In this document: one piece after another, positions 51,242 through 59,856 of the stretch
Layout: each line of letters starts with the position of its first letter
How positions within the stretch are numbered: position 1 is the stretch's first letter
DNA from: CAVXHQ01 sp963761735
GTDB taxonomy: Bacteria > Pseudomonadota > Alphaproteobacteria > Rhodobacterales > Rhodobacteraceae
Direction: 5' to 3'
NCBI GenBank assembly: GCA_963761735.1
Contig: CAVXHQ010000003.1
Coordinates: forward strand, 620,001 to 684,000
DNA length: 64,000 nt
Translations under genes and position numbers: made by a program
Notes under the pieces: model-generated
The model's database searches: none
Told to the model about the DNA's origin: nothing
What the model saw: the letters and a program-made list of their open reading frames with translations, nothing else

Positions 51242-51999
51242 GGGGCACCCGTCACACGTTGTTCCAGATCGAGGCACAGGCCGGTCATCGGGGCAGACAG
51301 GTCTGACAAGAGCCAGAGGGCGAGGCGCGCGGCCTCCTCTGCCTCGACCAATCGCCCGAGTGGCATGCCCGTCACAGCCTTTGCCAGCCAGTCGGGCCCG
51401 TTCCCGAGCGTGGTCGACTGCATGCGGTCCTCATGCGGGGTGGCGACCCAGCCGAGGTTAATCGTATTCACGCGAATGCGGTCGGCCATATGGGCGTTGG
51501 CCGCATTGCGGGTCAGCGTCGACAGCGCGCCTTTGCTCGCGGCATAGATGCCGAGGTCCGGCGCGCCGCAATGGGCATTGACAGAGCCTATATTGACGAT
51601 CTGACCCGGCATTCCGCGTTTCAGCAGGTCGCGGATCGTCATCTGCATCAACGCAAAGGGCGCGCGGGCGTTGATGGCGAAGATCCGGTCCCAGGCGTCG
51701 AGGTCTCCGTCCGCGACGCTCGCCCGGTCGGTGACGCCGGCGGCGTTCACCAGTGCGTCGATGCGGCCGTGGGCGGCCAGCGCCGCCTGGGCGATCCTGT
51801 CTGCGGCGTCGCGCGCCGCAAGATCGACGGTGACGTGGTCCGCGCCGGTCTCGTCCGCCACGGCGACAAGGCCACGCGCATCCTTGTCCGTCAGCAGGCA
51901 GGTGGCACCGGACGCCACAGCGGCACGGGCGCAGGCGGCACCGATACCGCTCGCCGCGCCGGTGACGACCACGATCTTGCCTGACAGGTCGATCCGCAC
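51238..51999 (-). CDS. Short-chain dehydrogenase/reductase (GTG start)
   Basis: 253-residue classical SDR: GAASGIG, NIGSVNAH and YAASK. It begins with GTG at 51999, one base after the Rieske ferredoxin stop (TAG), so translation is probably coupled. Its substrate is likely an intermediate of the same cyclitol or sugar pathway. Confidence 0.9.
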   Translation of the reverse strand: MRIDLSGKIVVVTGAASGIGAACARAAVASGATCLLTDKDARGLVAVADETGADHVTVDLAARDAADRIAQAALAAHGRIDALVNAAGVTDRASVADGDLDAWDRIFAINARAPFALMQMTIRDLLKRGMPGQIVNIGSVNAHCGAPDLGIYAASKGALSTLTRNAANAHMADRIRVNTINLGWVATPHEDRMQSTTLGNGPDWLAKAVTGMPLGRLVEAEEAARLALWLLSDLSAPMTGLCLDLEQRVTGAP

Positions 52000-52311
52000 C
52001 TAGATGTCGATCTCGATCCGACCATCGCGGATGCGGGCGGGATAGGTGCCAAGGTTCACGCAGGCCGGCGCGCGCAGCGCGGCTCCGGTTTGATAGTCGA
52101 ACCGCCCGTTGTGTTTGGGACATTCGATGGTTTCGTCCATCACCAGACCGTCGGCGAGGTGCACGTTTTCATGGGTGCACAGCCCGTCGGTGGCGAAAAC
52201 ATCGCCCGCCTCAGACCGATAGACCGCAAATGTCCGGTCATCGTGATCGAAACGGATGACATCTTCTTCGTCGATCTCATCCTCGGCGCAGACGTCGATC
52301 CAGTCGGTCAT
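52000..52311 (-). CDS. MocE-like Rieske [2Fe-2S] ferredoxin
   Basis: 103 residues with the Rieske cluster motif CTHENVHLADG and CPKHNGRF, as in MocE of rhizopine catabolism and other small Rieske ferredoxins of oxygenases. It should feed electrons to the di-iron oxygenase encoded next to it (ATGA overlap at 52308-52311). No ferredoxin reductase (MocF equivalent) is seen in the window, so electrons must come from elsewhere. Confidence 0.92.
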   Translation of the reverse strand: MTDWIDVCAEDEIDEEDVIRFDHDDRTFAVYRSEAGDVFATDGLCTHENVHLADGLVMDETIECPKHNGRFDYQTGAALRAPACVNLGTYPARIRDGRIEIDI

Positions 52312-53417
52312 GATGCCCTCGCAGTGTCGCGCATCACGTCTATGTCGTGCAGATCCTCGCGGTAGGGACGCGCACCGGGCGGCAATGTCTTGCGGACGTA
52401 ATATCCTGGTTCGGTGCGCTGACGCCACAACGAGCCCAGCATTTCACGATAGGCATCCGCGATCGACGTGTTGGGCGGCGGCAGGTCGTCCTTGATCCGT
52501 GCACGCAGCGCAGGCAGCGCGTGGTAGGGCACCATCGGAAACATGTGATGCTCGACGTGATAGTTCATGTTCCAGTAAATCCACCGGCTGATCGGATTGA
52601 TCAGGACAGAGCGGCTGTTGAGCCGGTGATCGAGAACATCCTCGGCCAGCCCGCCATGCTGGATCAGCCCGACCATCACCGTATGCCATGAGCCATAGAT
52701 GCGCGGCCCCCCGATCAGGACCAGAGGCAGGAACGATCCCATCGCCACGGCGAGGAGGATTGCGCCTGCATAGACACTCATGTGCACCCGTGCCCAGAAA
52801 ACCGCGGCGGGCCGTTCATCGGCAGGGATATAGTCCTTTTCATCTGGCGTGAACGTGCCGGCCGCGTTCCGAGCAAGGATCCGCAACTCGTAAAACACGT
52901 CCGGAAGGCCGATGAATTTCAGGGCGACCAGCGCGATCCTGGCGGGCCGCATCAGGGCGATTTCGGGATCGCGCCCGACGATGATCGTGTCGGTGTGGTG
53001 GCGCGCATGGCTCCATCGCCAGGACACCGGATTGCGCATCACCTGAAACGACGCGATGTGATAGACAAAGTTGTTTTTCCAGTCCGTCCGAAAGGCCGTG
53101 CCGTGTCCGCACTCGTGCCAGCGGCTGTCGCAGACAGAACCATAGAGCACGCCGTAGACGAAAAAGAACGGTACTGCCGCCCAGGTCCCCCAAAAGTAGA
53201 TCCCGCCCGCGGCGGTGAGCCCCAGCAACGCGAACCACAGGATCGTGTCCCGGGTGGCGGGGCCGTCGGTGCGTTTCATCAGCGCCTTCATTTCCTTGCG
53301 CGGCACGTCCGAATGATACCAGTCGGCCGAGGCGAGGCCCGCCCGGGTCGCGCGTTCCGCCTCGGGTCCGGTGAGGGAGTAATCGCGACCTTCCGGCGGC
53401 ATGTCGATGGCGGTCAT
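52308..53417 (-). CDS. MocD-like membrane di-iron oxygenase (fatty acid desaturase family)
   Basis: 369 residues with the three histidine boxes of integral-membrane di-iron enzymes: HECGH, HARHH and HVEHH, plus hydrophobic segments around ~60-95 and ~210-240. In the rhizopine operon mocD encodes an enzyme of this family, needed with MocE and MocF. I infer hydroxylation or O-demethylation of the imported compound. It is the first gene of the 13-gene operon. Confidence 0.9.
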   Translation of the reverse strand: MTAIDMPPEGRDYSLTGPEAERATRAGLASADWYHSDVPRKEMKALMKRTDGPATRDTILWFALLGLTAAGGIYFWGTWAAVPFFFVYGVLYGSVCDSRWHECGHGTAFRTDWKNNFVYHIASFQVMRNPVSWRWSHARHHTDTIIVGRDPEIALMRPARIALVALKFIGLPDVFYELRILARNAAGTFTPDEKDYIPADERPAAVFWARVHMSVYAGAILLAVAMGSFLPLVLIGGPRIYGSWHTVMVGLIQHGGLAEDVLDHRLNSRSVLINPISRWIYWNMNYHVEHHMFPMVPYHALPALRARIKDDLPPPNTSIADAYREMLGSLWRQRTEPGYYVRKTLPPGARPYREDLHDIDVMRDTARAS

Positions 53418-53704
53418 GTGATAGCCTTTGGACAGGGAGAATCGGGCTCAGACGGGCGACGGCGCGGGGCGTCGCGACACCCGGCGATGGGCGGATCGCT
53501 GACAATTTTATCGTCGGTCATGGGTATGTCCGCCTGCGTCCGAAATATTGGCTGACCCTCGGCAGCCAGCGTCGCTGTGTCAACGAGGTCAAGGGGCGGT
53601 TGAGGTCTTTTGAGGTGTTCATACCCTCGTTGCCTGATAGGAAGAAGCCCGACCGGGTCTGGATGGGGCTGCCTGTCAGGCCCGTTCACATCCTGGGGGG
53701 ACAG

Positions 53705-54766
53705 ATGGCGAAACCGACCTTGCACAGCATCGCCCATGAGAGCGGCACGTCGCTTGCGACTGTGGACCGCGTCCTGAACGAACGTCCGGGTGTCAGTTCT
53801 CGCACACGCGCCCGCGTTCTGGCCGCCGCGCGCGCCTGTGGATATCTTTCAGGATCGGATTTGACGACACTGCGCCCGGTGCGGTTGTTGTTCCTGCTGC
53901 CGCAAGGGACAAACGCTTTTATCGCGGATCTGCGCGCGCAGGTTTTGGAACAGGCGCCTTTGATGCCCGGCGTTATCGCCGAGGTCGAACTGACGGACGG
54001 CTTCGCGCCCGCCCGACTGTCCGAAAGGCTCCTCGATCTGCGCCGGCGTGGCGGGCGGAGTACCTGGGACGGAATAGCGCTTGTCGCGCTGGATCACCCG
54101 ATGGTCCGCGAAGCGGTACGTGCCGTACTGTCCAGTGGCGTGCCGGTCATGACCATCGCCTCGGACCTCGGCGGACCTGGTGCGGACCCTGATATCGCCA
54201 ATACAGAGACTGTTCCGCATCATGGCTATGTCGGGATCGACAACGAAAAGGCCGGACGGCTGGCAGGCTATTTGCTCGGACGGTTCTTGGGTGCGGGAAA
54301 ACACGAAGTTGCGTTCTTTGCCGGGTCCCGGGAGTATCGGGGGCATCAGGAGCGCGAATTGGGGTTTCGTCGGATCATCGCGGACGAGTTCAAGTCTCTG
54401 GTGATCGTCGACCGACGTGAAGTGCGCGATGACCGCACCCTTGCCGAAACCGAAATGACGGATGTCATCGGCCGGCATCCGCGGCTTTCGGGTCTATATA
54501 ACGCCGGGGGGGCCACAAGTGGCATTGCCCGCGCCTTGGTAAGAGCAGGACGGGCGCCGCGGACCGTGGTCGTGGCGCACGATCTGACGGAGGGCAACCG
54601 GGCGCTGCTGCAAGACGGCACCCTCGACGCGGTGATCGACCAGAACGCCCGTGTCGAGGTGCGCGAGACACTGACGGCCCTCACCGCGATTGCCCGCAAG
54701 GAGGTGTCGCGGATGATCCCACCGCGAATTCAGATCATTCTGCGCGAGAACCTGCCGGACGACTGA
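53705..54766 (+). CDS. LacI-family transcriptional regulator
   Basis: 353 residues: N-terminal LacI helix-turn-helix (TLHSIAHESGTSLATVDRVLNERPGVS) and a type I periplasmic-binding-like effector domain. ATG 53705 follows GGGGGGACAG; the in-frame upstream start at 53600 is not supported. It is divergent from the moc-like operon and convergent with the gnd gene, so it most likely controls the moc-like operon with a sugar or cyclitol effector. Confidence 0.9.
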   Translation: MAKPTLHSIAHESGTSLATVDRVLNERPGVSSRTRARVLAAARACGYLSGSDLTTLRPVRLLFLLPQGTNAFIADLRAQVLEQAPLMPGVIAEVELTDGFAPARLSERLLDLRRRGGRSTWDGIALVALDHPMVREAVRAVLSSGVPVMTIASDLGGPGADPDIANTETVPHHGYVGIDNEKAGRLAGYLLGRFLGAGKHEVAFFAGSREYRGHQERELGFRRIIADEFKSLVIVDRREVRDDRTLAETEMTDVIGRHPRLSGLYNAGGATSGIARALVRAGRAPRTVVVAHDLTEGNRALLQDGTLDAVIDQNARVEVRETLTALTAIARKEVSRMIPPRIQIILRENLPDD

Positions 54767-54796
54767 GGCGGGACGTTCGCCGCAAATCAGCCTGTG

Positions 54797-56203
54797 TCAT
54801 GCCCCGTCAGCCCATGGACCGTGATTGTCCTGCGTCCCGTCATCCAGCCGCTCAAATCCGTGCAGGCCGAAAAAATCGCGCTGTCCCTGTATCATGTTCG
54901 CGGTGCCGCGCGCGGTCCGCATCGCATCGAAATAGGCCAGCGCGGCAGAATGGGCCGGCGCGGCAATACCGTGCAGCGCGGCGATCGAGACGACCTGCCG
55001 CAAAGCGTTGTGACTGCGCGCGATGTGATCCGCAAAAAACGGCGCCGCCATCAGGGACCTGTCGGGGTCATCGGAAAACGCGCGGGCCATATCATCGAGC
55101 ATGGCGGAACGGATGATGCACCCCGCGCGCCATACCTGCGCGATTGCCGGTGCGTCGAGGGACCAGCCAAACTTGTCGGACGCGGCCCGGATCATACCGA
55201 ACCCCTGATCGTAACACAGGATCTTGCCACAAATGAGCGCGGATTCCATCGTCTCGGCGGTCAGCGTCCCTGCGTCGATCGGTGTGGGGGCCGCGCCGAA
55301 CAGTTCTTGCATTGCCGCGCGCGTGTCCCGCCGGGAGGACAGGTTTCGGGCAACCACGGCGGCCTCGATGACCGGCACCGGGGCGGCCAGATGTTGCGCC
55401 TCGATTGCGGTCCAGCGTCCGGTGCCCTTTTGCCCGGCCGCATCGACGATCACATCGAGAAGCGGCCCATCTGTCGCGGCATCGGTGGCATGGGCGACCT
55501 TGCCGGAAATCTCGACGAGATACCCCTGCAACGGGCCGTCGTTCCAGCCGCTCAGCACATCGCCGATGGCGTTTGCATCCATCCCAAGGCCATCGCGCAT
55601 CAGGCCATAGGTTTCGGCGATGAGCTGCATATCCGCGTATTCGATACCGTTGTGCACGGCTTTGACGAAATGCCCGGCCCCCGCCTCGCCCATCCAGTCC
55701 GCGCAAGGCGTGCCGTCGAACTTTGCCGCAATCGCCGTCAGGATCGGCGCCACCCGGTCCCAGTCGGCGCGCGGCCCGCCGCCCATGATCGACGGGCCGT
55801 GCCGCGCACCTTCTTCGCCACCCGATACGCCGATCCCGAGGAATCGTGTCTTTGCCGCGTCCATCCGTCGGTTGGTGTCATGGAAATTCGCGTTGCCTGC
55901 GTCGATCAGCAGGTCGTCGGGGCCAAGGTGCGGGGCCAGGGCCGCGATCTGCTGGTCCACGGGAGCGCCGGAGGGAACCATCAGCAGGATCGCGCGCGGC
56001 TCGGCGAGGGCTGCGACAAAGTCGGCAAGCGTCTCGGTCGGCGTGATCCGGGACGCCAGATCGCCTGCCTCGGCCACGAAATCATGGGTTTTCGAGGTCG
56101 TGCGGTTGAACACCGCAACACGATACCCGTTTTCCGCGATGTTCAGCGCGAGCGCCGATCCCATCGTTCCAAGGCCGATCAGGCCGATGTCACTATCGCT
56201 CAT
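54797..56203 (-). CDS. gnd: 6-phosphogluconate dehydrogenase (decarboxylating)
   Basis: 468 residues: NADP-binding GLGTMG, GVSGGEEGARHGPSIMGGG, HFVKAVHNGIEYADMQLIAE and KGTGRWT, all diagnostic of Gnd. It converts 6-phosphogluconate to ribulose 5-phosphate and CO2. Placed in the idonate/gluconate block, it would process 6-phosphogluconate formed after a gluconate kinase, which is not in the window. The stop overlaps the SMP-30 gene (ATGA). Confidence 0.94.
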   Translation of the reverse strand: MSDSDIGLIGLGTMGSALALNIAENGYRVAVFNRTTSKTHDFVAEAGDLASRITPTETLADFVAALAEPRAILLMVPSGAPVDQQIAALAPHLGPDDLLIDAGNANFHDTNRRMDAAKTRFLGIGVSGGEEGARHGPSIMGGGPRADWDRVAPILTAIAAKFDGTPCADWMGEAGAGHFVKAVHNGIEYADMQLIAETYGLMRDGLGMDANAIGDVLSGWNDGPLQGYLVEISGKVAHATDAATDGPLLDVIVDAAGQKGTGRWTAIEAQHLAAPVPVIEAAVVARNLSSRRDTRAAMQELFGAAPTPIDAGTLTAETMESALICGKILCYDQGFGMIRAASDKFGWSLDAPAIAQVWRAGCIIRSAMLDDMARAFSDDPDRSLMAAPFFADHIARSHNALRQVVSIAALHGIAAPAHSAALAYFDAMRTARGTANMIQGQRDFFGLHGFERLDDGTQDNHGPWADGA

Positions 56204-57099
56204 GGTGTTTGTATTCCCCTGCGGTTCAGAACGACGCGGTAAAGGCTCGTCGTAGCGGTAATATATAGCTCGTGCTTGGCGCGCCCACCGAAACAGACGT
56301 TGGACACCAGTTCCGGCACGAGGATCTTACCCAACAGCCGACCGTCCGGGTCGATACAGTGCACGCCGTCGGCAGCCGACGTCCAGATGTTGCCTTCGGT
56401 ATCGAGGCGAAACCCGTCGGAGGCACCCGGATCGACCGTGTGAAAGTGTCTGCCGTTCGATATCGCGCCGTCTGTTGCGCAGTCATAGACCCGCATGTGC
56501 CGGTCGTCGTCGGAAAACATCCGCCCCGTGTCGGCGACATACAACAGGCTTTCGTCAGGCGAAAATGCAAGGCCGTTGGGGCAGTTCATATCGCTGACCA
56601 TCACGTCGATCGCGCCGCTGTCGGGCGTTGCGCGATAGACGAAACAGGGGCCCTCCTGATTGGACTTGTGGCCTTCGTAGTCGGTCATGATTCCGTAATG
56701 CGGGTCGGTGAACCAGATCGTGCCGTCGGATTTCACCACCACGTCGTTGGGCGAATTCAGCCGCCGTCCGCCATAGGCGTCGGCGATCACCGTGACCCGC
56801 CCGTCGTATTCGGTGCGGGTGACACGGCGGGATCCATGCTCGCAGGATATCAGACGGCCCTGACGGTCTCGGGTGTGGCCATTGGCGAAATTCGACGGTT
56901 CGCGAAATGTGGTGATGCCGGTGCCCGGCGTCCAGCGCAGGATGCGGTCGTTCGGGATGTCCGAAAACAGCAGACAGTTCGCATCGCCGAACCAGACCGG
57001 CCCCTCGGTCCAGTCGAATCCGGTCGCAAGTTGTTTCAGCGGTGCGTTGCCAAGGACGTAGGTCTGAAAGACCGGGTCGTGGACCTCATAGAACGACAT
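56200..57099 (-). CDS. SMP-30/gluconolactonase family lactonase
   Basis: 299 residues of the six-bladed SMP-30 fold: TEGPVWFGD with metal-ligand Glu, RLNSPNDVVV, and NCPNGLAFSPDESLLYVADTG (in parts). It opens aldonolactones such as gluconolactone. It sits between gnd and the idonate dehydrogenase gene, in keeping with use in aldonate catabolism. It is homologous to the N-terminal half of the fusion protein at 12222-13823. Confidence 0.9.
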   Translation of the reverse strand: MSFYEVHDPVFQTYVLGNAPLKQLATGFDWTEGPVWFGDANCLLFSDIPNDRILRWTPGTGITTFREPSNFANGHTRDRQGRLISCEHGSRRVTRTEYDGRVTVIADAYGGRRLNSPNDVVVKSDGTIWFTDPHYGIMTDYEGHKSNQEGPCFVYRATPDSGAIDVMVSDMNCPNGLAFSPDESLLYVADTGRMFSDDDRHMRVYDCATDGAISNGRHFHTVDPGASDGFRLDTEGNIWTSAADGVHCIDPDGRLLGKILVPELVSNVCFGGRAKHELYITATTSLYRVVLNRRGIQTP

Positions 57100-57108
57100 C
57101 GCTGCTCC

Positions 57109-58140
57109 TTAGTGATCGGAAAACCGGATCTGGGCCTTCATCGCGCGGGAGCGGTCCCCCGCCGTGGCGAACGCCTCTTGCATGTCGTCGAGCGCAAAAG
57201 TCTGGGTAATGAGGGGTGAGACGTCGATCAGGCCCTTTTGCATCAGGCTGACGCCCAGGGCGAACTCTTCGTGAAAGCGGAACGAGCCTTTGAACGACAG
57301 CTCGCGCGCCGTCATCGCGTGGACCGGCAGTGTCATGTCGCCACCGAGACCAAGCTGAACGATGGTGCCGCCGGGGCGCATCGCGGGGATCGCGGCGCGC
57401 AGAGCGGGTGCCGCCCCCGAGCATTCGAACATCACATCGAAGGTGCCTTTGTCGGGCGTATAGGCGGCCAGGTCGCCCCCCGTCATGTTTATCGTCACGT
57501 CGGCCCCGGCGGTGCGGGCCATGCCGAGGGTGAAATCGCTCAGGTCCGTCGCGACGATCAGATCGGCCCCGGCGCGACGTGCGGCGAGGATGCACAGCAC
57601 CCCGATCGGCCCGCAGCCCGTTACCAGCACCGATTTACCCAGCAGCGGGCCGCCCTGCCGCGCGGCGTGCAGACACACGGCGAGCGGCTCCGCCATCGCG
57701 GCCTCGCCCGGGGTCAGCCCGGTCGCATCGATGCACTGCGTGGCATCGGCATTCAGAACCTCGCGGAAGGCGCCCTGAATATGCGGAAACGGCATCGCAG
57801 AGCCGTAAAACCGCATGTACAGACACTGATTTTGGCGTCCTTCGCGGCAAAACCGACAATCGGCGCAGGGCCGCGACGGCGATACGGCGACGAGTTGCCC
57901 GATGCGCAGATCCGTCACACCCTCGCCCAGCGCCGCGATATGCCCCGACACTTCATGCCCCAGGACCATCGGTTCGCGCAGACGAATATCGCCGATGCCG
58001 CCGTGGTTCAGATAATGCAGATCCGACCCGCAGATGCCGCCCGTCGCCAGTTGCACCTGCACCTGTCCCGGACCGGGAGCCGGCACCGACCGCTCCTCGA
58101 TGCGCAGATCGTGGGCGGCGTGGATGACGATAGCGCGCAT
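57109..58140 (-). CDS. idnD: L-idonate 5-dehydrogenase (zinc-dependent MDR)
   Basis: 343 residues of the zinc-type medium-chain family: catalytic Cys in GGICGSDLHYLNHGGIGDI (in part), GHE for zinc, the structural Cys set CADCRFCREGRQNQC, and Rossmann GCGPIG. The sequence layout matches L-idonate 5-dehydrogenase, which makes 5-ketogluconate from L-idonate. The partner, gluconate 5-dehydrogenase, is divergently encoded. ATG 58140 starts the canonical MRAIVIH; upstream in-frame starts lie in the regulatory region. Confidence 0.9.
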   Translation of the reverse strand: MRAIVIHAAHDLRIEERSVPAPGPGQVQVQLATGGICGSDLHYLNHGGIGDIRLREPMVLGHEVSGHIAALGEGVTDLRIGQLVAVSPSRPCADCRFCREGRQNQCLYMRFYGSAMPFPHIQGAFREVLNADATQCIDATGLTPGEAAMAEPLAVCLHAARQGGPLLGKSVLVTGCGPIGVLCILAARRAGADLIVATDLSDFTLGMARTAGADVTINMTGGDLAAYTPDKGTFDVMFECSGAAPALRAAIPAMRPGGTIVQLGLGGDMTLPVHAMTARELSFKGSFRFHEEFALGVSLMQKGLIDVSPLITQTFALDDMQEAFATAGDRSRAMKAQIRFSDH

Positions 58141-58195
58141 GCTCGAGAGTCCTTCCTGGATATTGCAGCCGAACCGCGTCGGACGGTTGACAGGA

Positions 58196-58211
58196 TTATT
58201 AACGATAACAT
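58196..58211. promoter_or_regulatory. GntR/IdnR-like operator between divergent idonate genes
   Basis: TTATTAACGATAACAT fits the E. coli GntR/IdnR-type consensus ATGTTA-N4-TAACAT: the right half TAACAT is exact, the left TTATTA has four of six. TTGACA (58187-58192), a consensus -35, precedes it on the plus strand. It lies between idnD and the gluconate 5-dehydrogenase gene, so one regulator could control both. The regulator could be the LacI-family protein at 53705 or one outside the window. Confidence 0.5.
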
Positions 58212-58267
58212 AGCTTTGTGGCATTGTCGCTGTCGAGCGCTAAAACCCCTGCTGAAAGAGACGCATC

Positions 58268-59035
58268 ATGAGCCTTGCTCTTTTCGACCTTACGGGCAAA
58301 CGCGCTCTGGTCACCGGATCGTCGCAGGGCATCGGGCAGGCCCTTGCAGTGGGTCTGGCGCAGACCGGCGCCGAGGTTGTCCTTAACGGGCGCGATACCG
58401 CCAAGCTGGCGACAGCCGCGCAGGCGATGCGCGACACGGGACACATCGTGCACGAACTGCCGTTCGATGCGACCGACCACGCCGGTGTCCGCGCCGCCAT
58501 CGACGGGTTCGAGGCCGATACCGGCCCCATCGACATCCTCGTGAACAACGCCGGCATGCAGCACCGTGGCCCTCTCGAGGATTTCCCCCCGGATGCGTTC
58601 GAGCGTCTGTTGCAGACCAATGTGGCTTCTGTCTTTCACGTCGGTCAGGCGGTTGCGCGGCATATGATTGCGCGCGGCGCGGGCAAGATCATCAATATCG
58701 CAAGCGTGCAGACCGCCCTCGCCCGCCCCGGGATCGCGCCCTACACGGCGACCAAGGGGGCCGTCGCGAACCTGACGAAAGGCATGGCGACCGACTGGGC
58801 GAAACACGGGCTGCAATGCAATGCGCTGGCGCCGGGATATTTCGACACGCCGCTGAACAAGGCGCTGGTGGACGATCCCGAGTTTACCGCATGGCTGGCA
58901 AAACGCACCCCTGCGGGGCGCTGGGGCAACGTCGAGGAACTGGTCGGGACCTGCATCTTCTTGTCCTCGGCGGCATCGTCGTTCGTCAACGGCACGACGA
59001 TTTTCGTCGATGGCGGCATCACGGCGTCTTTATAG
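58268..59035 (+). CDS. idnO: Gluconate 5-dehydrogenase (5-keto-D-gluconate reductase), SDR
   Basis: 255-residue SDR: GSSQGIG, NNAGMQHRGPLEDF, NIASVQ and YTATKGA with intact Tyr and Lys. NNAGMQHR and the idnD neighbour are typical for IdnO, which reduces 5-ketogluconate to gluconate. With L-idonate 5-dehydrogenase it converts L-idonate to gluconate in two steps. An idnT or gluconate kinase gene is not in the window. Confidence 0.9.
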   Translation: MSLALFDLTGKRALVTGSSQGIGQALAVGLAQTGAEVVLNGRDTAKLATAAQAMRDTGHIVHELPFDATDHAGVRAAIDGFEADTGPIDILVNNAGMQHRGPLEDFPPDAFERLLQTNVASVFHVGQAVARHMIARGAGKIINIASVQTALARPGIAPYTATKGAVANLTKGMATDWAKHGLQCNALAPGYFDTPLNKALVDDPEFTAWLAKRTPAGRWGNVEELVGTCIFLSSAASSFVNGTTIFVDGGITASL

Positions 59036-59126
59036 AGACGCCGAAACCCGCGTCGCTGGCAACAGGCGTCACGGCCCCGCAAACGCTCGTGAGGCCGGTA
59101 AATGCAATTTCGAGGCGGGATAGTCC

Positions 59127-59726
59127 CTATTCGATTTGCATCGCTTCGGTTTCGATCATGATGTTTATGGTATCGCCGACAAGGCCGTTGTCGACGCCAT
59201 AGGGCATGCCCCATGTGCTCCGCTCGATTTCGGCGGTCATGCTGAGGCCGAGGGTGAACCGTCCATGCCCGAAGGGATAGGCCTCGGCCTCTTTCAGCGT
59301 CACGTTCAGCGTCGCGGGGTGCGTCTGTCCCAGCAACGTCAGATCGCCCGTCACCGTCCCCGACGCATCGCCTTCAGGGGCGCCCTCCGAGGCCACGAAC
59401 GTGATTTCGGGATAGGTTGCGGTGTCGAGGAAATCGCCCGAATTGACGTGGACATCACGGGCGTCGTGGAACGTATCGAAAGACGCGGCGCCGATGGTTA
59501 CCGCGACATCGCTCAGCTCCTGCGTTTCGGTGTCATAGCCAAAGGTGCCCGACACCTCGCCAAAGATGCCCAGCACGTTCGCATATCCGACATGGCCGAC
59601 GGTATAGGCAATGACTGTATGGTCGGGATCCAGCTCGTACTGCTCGGGCGCGGCGCTGACGGCGTTGGCACCGAGTGCCAGAACGGTGGCGGGAATCGTC
59701 AGGACGGTAAAGACATTGCGTCGCAT
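59127..59726 (-). CDS. YceI-family periplasmic lipid-binding-like protein
   Basis: 199 residues: signal peptide (1-25), then the YceI lipocalin-like domain with YELDPDHTVIAYTVGHVG, GASFDTFHDARDVHVNSGDFLD and LTLLGQTHPATLNV. YceI proteins bind isoprenoid-type ligands such as polyprenoid quinones in the periplasm. It is a single gene, convergent with idnO and divergent from the EEP-family gene. Confidence 0.93.
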   Translation of the reverse strand: MRRNVFTVLTIPATVLALGANAVSAAPEQYELDPDHTVIAYTVGHVGYANVLGIFGEVSGTFGYDTETQELSDVAVTIGAASFDTFHDARDVHVNSGDFLDTATYPEITFVASEGAPEGDASGTVTGDLTLLGQTHPATLNVTLKEAEAYPFGHGRFTLGLSMTAEIERSTWGMPYGVDNGLVGDTINIMIETEAMQIE

Positions 59727-59856
59727 GAAGGGTCTCCAGTGGTGGGATAGAAGCGTGCCGATGAGTTGCTTAGCGCAAATCCGATGCTAGATCACACACC
59801 CATATGCGACGCCAGAACCAGATATGGTTTTTGAGGACGGGAAGCAGTGGCAGACG

